A DNA stretch of 34,019 nt from an uncultured Saprospiraceae bacterium (lineage in GTDB: Bacteria > Bacteroidota > Bacteroidia > Chitinophagales > Saprospiraceae): assembly GCA_937928405.1 (NCBI GenBank), contig CALFWZ010000158.1:1-34019 (forward strand), given 5' to 3'. The notes under the pieces were generated by a model. It made no database searches, was not told where the DNA came from, and worked only from the letters and a program-made list of their open reading frames with translations. Below, in pieces: positions 18,542-25,081 of this stretch; the stretch's first letter is position 1; each line of letters starts with the position of its first letter. The position numbers and the translations under genes are program-made.

Positions 18542-19315
18542 ATGAAAACAAAGAGTCAAATTGTTAAGGACTGGCTTCCTCGTTATACAGGAACTGAGTT
18601 AAAAGATTTTGGAAAATATATTATCCTCGTTAATTTTAGTCACTATGTAAAATTATTTGCCAAGTGGAATAAAGTACCGATCAAAGGAGAAGATCGATCC
18701 ATGATCTCTGCTACTTCAGGAAATATTACCATTATCAATTTTGGAATGGGTAGTCCAAATGCTGGAACCATCATTGACCTACTCACCGCAATCAAACCGA
18801 AGGGTTGTATTTTCTTAGGAAAATGTGGTGGTCTAAAAACCAAGAAAAATAAAATTGGTGATTTAATTTTGCCTATTGCAGCCATCAGAGGAGAAGGAAC
18901 TTCCAATGATTATTTACCGGCTGAAGTACCCGCACTACCTGCCTTCGCTATGCAGAAAGTTATTTCTGCGAGTATTCGAGATCAAGATCGTGATTACTGG
19001 ACGGGTACGGTTTATACCACCAATAAAAGAGTTTGGGAACATCGCAAGGATTTTAAAAAATATCTAAAATCATTACGTCCTATCGCAATTGATATGGAAA
19101 CGGCTACTTTGTTTATTGCCGCTTTTAAAAATTATATTCCGCTTGGTGCACTCTTATTGGTTTCAGATATGCCAATGGTTCCAGAAGGCGTAAAGACAGA
19201 AAAGAGTGATAAAGAAGTAACCAAAGATTTTGCGGAAACGCATCTTAAGATTGGTATCAATTCATTGAAAAAATTAAGCAATCACGATCAAACGGTCAAG
19301 CATCTTAAATTCTAA
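18542..19315 (+). CDS. amn: AMP nucleosidase, short form
   Basis: A 257-residue cytoplasmic enzyme of the nucleoside phosphorylase fold. It is expected to hydrolyse AMP to adenine and ribose 5-phosphate and so help control the adenylate pool. Visible motifs: INFGMGSPNAGTIIDLL at 65-81, FLGKCGGLKT at 91-100, the purine/ribose contact IDMETATL at 183-190 and the catalytic-type Asp209 in LLLVSDMP. It lacks the extra N-terminal domain of the 484-residue E. coli Amn, in keeping with the short form I recall from Bacteroidota. It starts 9 bp after carB with no promoter between and ends at a strong terminator, so both are on one transcript. The pairing joins a nucleotide-precursor enzyme with an AMP-degrading one. 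Confidence 0.92.
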   Translation: MKTKSQIVKDWLPRYTGTELKDFGKYIILVNFSHYVKLFAKWNKVPIKGEDRSMISATSGNITIINFGMGSPNAGTIIDLLTAIKPKGCIFLGKCGGLKTKKNKIGDLILPIAAIRGEGTSNDYLPAEVPALPAFAMQKVISASIRDQDRDYWTGTVYTTNKRVWEHRKDFKKYLKSLRPIAIDMETATLFIAAFKNYIPLGALLLVSDMPMVPEGVKTEKSDKEVTKDFAETHLKIGINSLKKLSNHDQTVKHLKF

Positions 19316-19330
19316 AAACTGAAGTATTTT

Positions 19331-19378
19331 AATCAAAACGGCCATACAGTGAAAACTATATGGCCGTTTTGATTTTTA
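19331..19378 (+). terminator. Rho-independent terminator of the carB-amn operon
   Basis: A perfect 16-bp stem: AATCAAAACGGCCATA (19331-19346) pairs with its reverse complement at 19359-19374, leaving a 12-nt loop, then a T-rich tail (TTTTTATA). It lies 15 bp after the amn stop. Because the next gene is convergent, it may also stop minus-strand transcription, though the minus tail is less U-rich. Confidence 0.9.
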
Positions 19379-19390
19379 TATAATTTTCTT

Positions 19391-20278
19391 TTAACCCAAC
19401 GCTCTCAAACGTTTGCGAATAGCAGGAACGGTACTAGATTTAAAATTTAGTTCTTCCTCTTGTTCGCCGCCTATGTTGACTTTCGTCGTTTTTCCAGCAA
19501 AGTAGTAGACTCCTTCTTTAATACCAATTCCGACAATATTAATTTCTTCATCAACTGGTAGTCCGGAAATAACAAATTGATTCTTTTCTCTAACGACAGG
19601 CATACAGGTGCCGTAGTTTTCTAAGATGACCATTACAAAAATATCTGCCTCCGTTTCTTCTCTGATCTTCAGTGTCGTTTTGGGGCTATTGATACTGATC
19701 GCCGGCAAACTTCTGGCGCAGTTGATCCAACCCAAGCGGGAGGTACTAATTTCTGAAGGAGGATGGGTAGTAGAAACAGCTGCTTTTTTTTCTTTTGAAA
19801 AGAAACCAAATCCTGAATTTGATTTTTCAGCTAGATCTGATCCATAAACAAACTTACTGTATTTGTCTTTAATCCAAGGTCGACCTTTTTGATCGGGATG
19901 GGTACCTCGATAAATCTGTCGTTCTTCCCATTGCTCTCGGAGATTAGCAGGTAGTTCGATTTTTATTGAGTAATTGGTTTGAATATCTACGTATTCATCA
20001 TCACAGGTAGCGTTGATGTAGACAGCATAAACGATATCCAATAATTCTGTTCCAGACGCTGTGGTCAGGTTATCCAAAATGATATCTCGTTTATTGGTAA
20101 TTTCTTTCAATTCCACCTCTACTTTTCCCGTAATCGGAATACCGTTCATAAAGGTTAGCGCATCTGCTGGTAAGGTAACGACTGTCCCTCGTTTGCCCCG
20201 TAGAACATTCCGCTCGAAAGGATAAATGGTAAACCGTTGGGTTGGTACAGCGAATTCTTCTGGTAGGATAGCAGTCAT
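19391..20278 (-). CDS. Bacteroidota-specific hypothetical protein with beta-sandwich-like repeats
   Basis: A 295-residue protein of unknown function. The N-terminal half (TIYPFERNVLRGKRGTVVTLPADALTF...ITGKVEVELKEI...DIILDNLTTASGTELL, about 17-80) and the LGWINCARS segment at 182-190 resemble a family of Bacteroidota secreted proteins. Those share a 'GTxxxxPAxAF...GxVxxELKE...TTSxGxLL' core and a GWINCDR motif. Here the Asp of that motif is Ala. There is no signal peptide or lipobox (it begins MTAILPEEFAVP), so this copy is predicted to stay in the cytoplasm, which is odd for the family. A low-complexity Ser/Lys linker (about 150-180) separates the two halves. It is convergent with amn and shares the minus strand with a GNAT gene 59 bp upstream. 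Confidence 0.7.
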   Translation of the reverse strand: MTAILPEEFAVPTQRFTIYPFERNVLRGKRGTVVTLPADALTFMNGIPITGKVEVELKEITNKRDIILDNLTTASGTELLDIVYAVYINATCDDEYVDIQTNYSIKIELPANLREQWEERQIYRGTHPDQKGRPWIKDKYSKFVYGSDLAEKSNSGFGFFSKEKKAAVSTTHPPSEISTSRLGWINCARSLPAISINSPKTTLKIREETEADIFVMVILENYGTCMPVVREKNQFVISGLPVDEEINIVGIGIKEGVYYFAGKTTKVNIGGEQEEELNFKSSTVPAIRKRLRALG

Positions 20279-20337
20279 TATATAATATAGTGTTCAAAAC
20301 AACTTCAATCAAGTCTAATTATTTTCTCTCAAAAAAA

Positions 20338-20817
20338 TCAAGCAATCTTTGAAGTGTTATTTTTATTCGTTTCTTTTCTCTGGATCAATTGTAATTCCAC
20401 TTGGGCTGCTTCAAAGCCTAGCTCTTTAAACAATTCGGCATCTGGATTTTGAAGTGGTAAATGTAGAGAGACATTTCCTTTCAATTTACTGATCGTATTC
20501 GCCAGTAATTTGCGACCAACACCTACATTTCGATGCGCTTTATGTGTCGCAAAATAACTGATAATGTGACCAGGTCCAAAACGTTCCATCCCCGTATGAT
20601 TAACCACTACTACGGCAATGAGTTCATTGTCATCGCTCATTGTCATAATAAATCCACCAAAGGAAGGAATATCTTTGACCGCTGCTTCTAATGATGCAGC
20701 TATTTTTGTTTGTTGTAAATTTCCAACTTCTTGATTTTTAACCAAAAATCGGGAAATAATATTTTTCTCAAAAGGGGTGATCTTCGTAAAAGGATCATAG
20801 ATAGTTTGCTTTACCAT
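20338..20817 (-). CDS. GNAT-family N-acetyltransferase
   Basis: A small acetyl-CoA-dependent acyltransferase of unknown substrate. The acetyl-CoA pyrophosphate-binding motif is HRNVGVGRKLLANTI, within the expected context ISYFATHKAHRN. The preceding strands (GGFIMTMSDDNELIAVVVVNH) and the C-terminal FKELGFEAAQVELQLIQR complete the fold. I choose the ATG at 20817 (MVKQTIYDPF, 159 residues). The frame is open to an ATG at 20886, but the 23 extra residues (MFTTLIISDCTHANS...) do not look like a GNAT N-terminus. It may be co-transcribed with the hypothetical gene 59 bp downstream, and is divergent from the subtilase. Confidence 0.82.
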   Translation of the reverse strand: MVKQTIYDPFTKITPFEKNIISRFLVKNQEVGNLQQTKIAASLEAAVKDIPSFGGFIMTMSDDNELIAVVVVNHTGMERFGPGHIISYFATHKAHRNVGVGRKLLANTISKLKGNVSLHLPLQNPDAELFKELGFEAAQVELQLIQRKETNKNNTSKIA

Positions 20818-21075
20818 ACTACTTTTTTTTAGTCTGTTTGTTGAATTAGCGTGTGTGCAGTCACTAATTATTAGGGTCGTAAACATGAATAATCGAACAA
20901 GAAAAAGTTCGATTAAGTAGATTGTAGGTAGGCTAGAAGCCGGAAAACGACACCATCTTAAGTATATTTATGACGAATGTCCGACTCCAAAGTATACAAA
21001 AATAATATATTTTTATGATTATAAAAATTTATCATTTGTTTTTATTTACTTCAACTCCATCATAATCAGCCTGTT

Positions 21076-22842
21076 ATGCGTAAAATTACACTTATTTATT
21101 TTTTAATCTTTTATTCTTTTACTATCCTATCTGCACAAAATACAAGCGTTTCGGCAGAAAAAATTTCACCGATTTTAATAGAACAAGTCGCATCTGGCTC
21201 TAATTACCTTGATTTTATAGTCATTTTAAAGCATCAAGCGGACCTGAGTGCAGCTACTACCAAACCTAATAAACTAACCAAAGGGACATACGTGTTATCA
21301 CAGCTACAAGCTACTGCTATTCAGACTCAGTCGAATTTAGTTGATTATCTAAATCAGCAAGTCATGCCCTATCGATCTTTTTATGTGGTCAATGCGATTC
21401 ATACTTCCGGTAACGCAGATCAATTAATGACCATCGCTCAATTTCCAACAGTTGAAAAAATTATTGCCAATAGTCCCTACCAGATCGAAGCCCCCATCGA
21501 AGCAGCGGCTGCTCAACTGACCCCCACTGAAATAGAATGGGGAATTCAAATGATCAGAGCCGACCAAGTTTGGGAATTGGGGTACACAGGGCAAGGAGTT
21601 GTCATTGGTGGCCAAGATACTGGTTATGACTGGACCCATCCGGCACTACAAACAAAATACCGTGGTTACATCGACGCCGACTCGACAGACCATAATTATA
21701 ATTGGCACGACGCCATTCACTCCATCAATCCGCTCAACGGTGATACCACTAGTAGTGCTTCTAACAATCCTTGTGGACTCGATGTCACCGAACCTTGTGA
21801 CGATCGTAGACACGGGACGCACACCATGGGAACTATGGTCGGATCCGACGGCGAAAATGAAGTAGGCGTAGCCCCCGACGCAAAATGGGTCGGTTGTCGA
21901 AATATGGAACGTGGATGGGGATCTCCCGCTTCTTATATAGAATGTTTTGAGTGGCTAATGGCACCTACTGATCTAAATAATGAAAATCCAAACCCTGCCC
22001 TCGCACCACATGCTTTTGCCAACTCTTGGGGCTGTCCGCCGGTCGAAGGCTGTGATACCAGTAATTTTAGTGTCATGGAAACGGTGGTCAATAATGTAAA
22101 AGCTTCTGGTGTCGTGGTGGTGGTCTCTGCAGGTAATAGTGGTTCTGAATGTAGTACGATTACAAATCCGGCGGCAATTTTTGAAAATAGTTTTACCGTG
22201 GGTTCTACTCGTTCTAATGATACTATTTCTGGATTTAGTAGTCGCGGACCCGTCCTCGTAGATGGGAGTATGCGTATGAAACCAGATATTTCTGCCCCGG
22301 GTTCACAAGTACGCTCTACGACTCCTGGCAACAATTATGATACCTTTAGTGGTACCTCAATGGCCGGGCCACATGTCGTCGGTGTCGTAGCATTAATTAT
22401 TTCTGCTAACCCATCCTTGGCTGGTCAGGTAGATCAAATTGAGGAGATCATCAAACAATCAGCCGTTGTAAGAACCACCGATCAAGATTGCGGCATAACA
22501 CCTGGCAGTTCCGTTCCTAATAATACGTATGGACATGGAAGAATCGACGCGCTAGCAGCGGTAGAACTGGCTTTGTTGGCCACGCCAACAGAAGAATTAT
22601 TTGCTGCCCCCATCAGCGTTTATCCCAATCCTTTTACGAATGAACTACATTTTGATTTGGGGGAGATAGCAGGTCGTAGCTCTGTAGAAATATTTAATGC
22701 AACGGGACAATTGGTCTTAAAAGCTAGGTTTGAAGGTACCGGTATTCATACCTTAAGTCTATCAGAATTAAGTAACGGTATTTATTTTTATCATTTAAAA
22801 AATGGGGATCAAGTGATGCGTGGAAAAGTGGTGAAGGAGTAG
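21076..22842 (+). CDS. Secreted S8 subtilisin-like serine protease with T9SS sorting domain
   Basis: A 588-residue preproenzyme. Signal peptide about 1-20 (ends ILSAQ); I9-type inhibitor propeptide about 40-137; S8 catalytic domain about 155-500. The catalytic triad is complete: D181 (GGQDTGYDWTHP), H246 (RRHGTHTMG) and S428 (FSGTSMAGPH). The oxyanion Asn354 is in VSAGNSG. A T9SS type A sorting domain follows: VYPNPF at 515-520, VEIFNATGQLVLKA, and LSNGIYFYHLKNG before the end VMRGKVVKE. It should therefore be exported by Sec and then the type IX system and remain surface-bound or be released. Several Cys occur in the catalytic domain (near 233, 241, 274, 290, 320, 326, 359), suggesting disulphides. 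It is monocistronic, and a perfect 32-bp palindrome lies just downstream. Confidence 0.96.
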   Translation: MRKITLIYFLIFYSFTILSAQNTSVSAEKISPILIEQVASGSNYLDFIVILKHQADLSAATTKPNKLTKGTYVLSQLQATAIQTQSNLVDYLNQQVMPYRSFYVVNAIHTSGNADQLMTIAQFPTVEKIIANSPYQIEAPIEAAAAQLTPTEIEWGIQMIRADQVWELGYTGQGVVIGGQDTGYDWTHPALQTKYRGYIDADSTDHNYNWHDAIHSINPLNGDTTSSASNNPCGLDVTEPCDDRRHGTHTMGTMVGSDGENEVGVAPDAKWVGCRNMERGWGSPASYIECFEWLMAPTDLNNENPNPALAPHAFANSWGCPPVEGCDTSNFSVMETVVNNVKASGVVVVVSAGNSGSECSTITNPAAIFENSFTVGSTRSNDTISGFSSRGPVLVDGSMRMKPDISAPGSQVRSTTPGNNYDTFSGTSMAGPHVVGVVALIISANPSLAGQVDQIEEIIKQSAVVRTTDQDCGITPGSSVPNNTYGHGRIDALAAVELALLATPTEELFAAPISVYPNPFTNELHFDLGEIAGRSSVEIFNATGQLVLKARFEGTGIHTLSLSELSNGIYFYHLKNGDQVMRGKVVKE

Positions 22843-22867
22843 ATCTAAATGTATTGTATTATTATTT

Positions 22868-22899
22868 GTAGAGACAAGGCGCATGCGCCTTGTCTCTAC
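22868..22899. repeat. Perfect 32-bp palindrome
   Basis: GTAGAGACAAGGCGCA (22868-22883) is followed directly by its exact reverse complement (22884-22899), centred on GCGCATGCGC. It lies in the 74-bp convergent gap between the subtilase and the two-repeat protein. GTAGAGAC...GTCTCTAC palindromes are, from memory, an interspersed intergenic repeat in Bacteroidota and cyanobacteria. It can fold into a long stem and may end transcription from both sides, although no U-tract follows. Confidence 0.85.
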
Positions 22900-22916
22900 G
22901 GTAACAGCGTACTAAA

Positions 22917-23558
22917 CTATCTAGCCGATTTGATAAGATACTGAACTCGACGTGGTGATTTTTTATCGCTATACATTATTTTTTTGGTATGCAAATCTAA
23001 TTGAAGTTTTACACCTCTTGATTTATCAATTAGATATACACTCCATTCATCTCTTCCTTCTTCCTCGAATCTAAAACCAACGCTTCCTTTAGCATTTTTT
23101 TCTACCCATTTTTTATTGCCTTGATATTCAAAGTTGCCTAAGGAGCCTCCTCTTTTATGACCAAAAGTTACATTAGAGACCGTCCATCCATTGACCCCTG
23201 AATACCTTTCTGTAATCTTATATAACGAGCGGGGTTTACGATTTTTTTTATCACTGTACATTACTTTTTTGGTGTGCAAATCCAATTGAATATTCACTCC
23301 TCTAGAATCATCTATCAAATAAACAGACCAATCGTCTCGATGCGTTTCTCTATACTTGAATCGAGCAACACCTTGACGAGTTCCTTCTTCTTCCCATTTT
23401 TTGGCTCCACCTCTTTGAATAAAGGTACCTAGAAATGAAGTCTTGCTGTTTCCAAATTTCACAAAAGTTACATTTCGTCCAGTTACGGTAGTTTTTTGTC
23501 CTACTACATCCATAGTTGCCAGTAAAATAATTACGGCTGAAAAAATAATTGATTTCAT
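22917..23558 (-). CDS. Secreted two-repeat hypothetical protein
   Basis: A 213-residue exported protein of unknown function. I place the start at the ATG at 23558 (MKSIIFSAVIILLATMDVVGQ), which gives a clean signal peptide; an in-frame ATG at 23624 would put a polar leader in front of it. The mature part is two copies of a roughly 75-residue unit, at about 28-105 and 127-200. Each runs VTF...G.F......KW.E......F.E..RD.WSVYLID.SRGV..QLDLHTKK.MYSDKK. The two copies are highly similar near their ends, which suggests an old tandem duplication. No sorting domain or lipobox is visible, so it is probably periplasmic or secreted. A TATCTTTG promoter lies about 93 bp upstream of the start. Confidence 0.8.
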   Translation of the reverse strand: MKSIIFSAVIILLATMDVVGQKTTVTGRNVTFVKFGNSKTSFLGTFIQRGGAKKWEEEGTRQGVARFKYRETHRDDWSVYLIDDSRGVNIQLDLHTKKVMYSDKKNRKPRSLYKITERYSGVNGWTVSNVTFGHKRGGSLGNFEYQGNKKWVEKNAKGSVGFRFEEEGRDEWSVYLIDKSRGVKLQLDLHTKKIMYSDKKSPRRVQYLIKSAR

Positions 23559-23650
23559 TTTTAATTTTTTTGAGGTTAAAAAATAATAGTTTGAAAAGGA
23601 AATATTATTATTGATAGTTGTCAACTTTACTATTTCCGTTTTGCTTGATA

Positions 23651-23658
23651 CAAAGATA
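23651..23658 (-). promoter_or_regulatory. Bacteroidota-type -7 promoter of the two-repeat protein
   Basis: The minus strand reads TATCTTTG followed by TATC, a textbook TAnnTTTG element. It predicts a leader of about 86 nt before the ATG at 23558, supporting the shorter start. A -33 TTG at the usual distance is not clear. Confidence 0.6.
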
Positions 23659-23710
23659 GGGGAAGGGGAAAGAGAGGATAACTACATGTTGATGTGGGTA
23701 ACGTTTTTTG

Positions 23711-23768
23711 AGACAAATTCTGTGGAAACTCAATTGCTTTAAGCTAAGCTACCTCGCGGAATTTGTCT
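23711..23768. repeat. Inverted repeat between two-repeat-protein and dehydrogenase genes
   Basis: AGACAAATTC (23711-23720) has an exact reverse complement at 23759-23768. In plus-strand RNA the stem extends five more pairs through G-U wobbles (TGTGG with the bases before the right arm). There is no U-tract on either side. It lies in the 355-bp gap 23559-23913, which otherwise holds only the promoter noted above. Function unknown. Confidence 0.45.
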
Positions 23769-23913
23769 AAGAACCATAATTAAAATAGCAGAATCATCAA
23801 AGTCAAAAACCTTAGCAAATTGGCAGCATGAAATTTCTAGTAGACGGTCATCTCCCTAGACAGCTTTCACATTTTTAAAAGTCATTAAAAAAATAGTCTG
23901 TTAGTTTTCAAGT

Positions 23914-24882
23914 TTAAATCACCTGATATTTTGGCTTTTTACCGGCCAGTACTGCCAATAAATTATCAACGGCAACCATCGCCATTTTTTCGCGAGTCGC
24001 TACGGATGCGCTGGCAATATGCGGGAGGATAACGGTATTTTTTAAGTTGAAAAAACGAGGATTGATATTCGGTTCATTTTCAAAAACATCCAAACCTGCT
24101 CCTGCAATTTTATTATTTTCCAAGGCATCTAATAAGGCTATTTCATCAATCGTGCCTCCCCGACTCGTGTTAATAAAAAAGGCTGACTGCTTCATTTTTT
24201 GTAAGGCTGCTTCGTCGATCAGGTGGTGGGTTTCTTGGTTATAGGCTACATTCAAAGACAAAAAATCTGACTGGAGGAGTACCTCATTAAATTTTACATA
24301 ACGAAGGCCAAGTCGTTTTTCTTCCCGAACGGTCAACCGAGTACGATTCCAATAGATGACGTTCATATTAAAACCACGTGCCCGCTTGGTGAGCGCTTTA
24401 CCGATCCGTCCCATGCCAATAATTCCCAAGGTACTGCCGTGAACATCCGTTCCCATAAACTGCATAGGACTCCAACCTTTCCAATTTCCGCTACGTAATA
24501 GATCGCCTGCTTCCAGCACTTTTCTAGCCGTCATTAACATTAGACCAAAAGTCATATCCGCCGTGGTTTCGGTGAGTACATCCGGGGTATTCGTAACCGT
24601 AATTTTACGAGCAGTAGCTGCGGCAACATCAATATTATTATACCCTACCGCATAATTACTCACGACTTTTAATTGGGGAGCTGCGTCCATTAATTCAGGA
24701 GAGATCGTATCTGTTAATAAACAAAGTAAGCCTTCTTTATCTTTTACACTTTCTTTTAATTCTTCTGGTGTCATGACTCGATCGTAGGGAAAAATTTCTA
24801 GATCAACTTTTTCTTCTAGTTTTTCAATGGCCACTTCGGGAAGTTGACGAGTCAATAAAACTTTAGGACGATTTGTAGCCAT
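23914..24882 (-). CDS. Glyoxylate/hydroxypyruvate reductase-like D-2-hydroxyacid dehydrogenase
   Basis: A 322-residue cytoplasmic oxidoreductase, probably reducing glyoxylate or hydroxypyruvate. The substrate-domain stretch VVSNYAVGYNNIDVAAA (73-89) is typical of GyaR/GRHPR enzymes. The Rossmann motif is GMGRIG at 156-161. The following strand ends in YWNRTR (177-182) with no Asp, and the Asn-Arg-x-Arg pattern suggests NADPH. Catalytic residues fit: R241 (INTSRGG), E270 (LDVFENEP), H288 (LPHIASA). This contrasts with the NAD-type paralogue at 14627-15571. It follows a strong terminator, so it has its own promoter, but I could not identify an exact TAnnTTTG within the first 80 bp upstream. Confidence 0.9.
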   Translation of the reverse strand: MATNRPKVLLTRQLPEVAIEKLEEKVDLEIFPYDRVMTPEELKESVKDKEGLLCLLTDTISPELMDAAPQLKVVSNYAVGYNNIDVAAATARKITVTNTPDVLTETTADMTFGLMLMTARKVLEAGDLLRSGNWKGWSPMQFMGTDVHGSTLGIIGMGRIGKALTKRARGFNMNVIYWNRTRLTVREEKRLGLRYVKFNEVLLQSDFLSLNVAYNQETHHLIDEAALQKMKQSAFFINTSRGGTIDEIALLDALENNKIAGAGLDVFENEPNINPRFFNLKNTVILPHIASASVATREKMAMVAVDNLLAVLAGKKPKYQVI

Positions 24883-25014
24883 AGGTTATTTTAAATTTGA
24901 GGTATAACTGTATTATTTTTCGGTCTATTCCCGTAATACTTAATACTATCATCTGAACAATTTTATTTCTCTTTAGGTTCTAAGAATTTTTATCTTTTTA
25001 TAAAGAAGTTGTTC

Positions 25015-25056
25015 AAAAAAAAGGATGACCTCAGCTAAATGAAGTCATCCTTTTTT
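25015..25056 (-). terminator. Rho-independent terminator of the 816-aa surface protein gene
   Basis: On the minus strand the 7-bp GC-containing stem GGATGAC/GTCATCC (25023-25029 with 25044-25050) is extended by A-T pairs and followed by eight T. The stop codon of the gene is 26 bp upstream. The A/T flanks make it look usable in both directions. Confidence 0.9.
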
Positions 25057-25081
25057 ATTAACCTAATTAAGTGCTAAATCG

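Noticed and set aside
20997..21004. Minus-strand TATTTTTG as promoter of the GNAT gene
   Set aside because: It matches TAnnTTTG, but lies about 180 bp upstream in very AT-rich DNA without a -33 TTG, so it is likely a chance match.
21933..22334. 133-codon minus-strand frame inside the subtilase
   Set aside because: It overlaps the catalytic core of a clear S8 protease in another frame.
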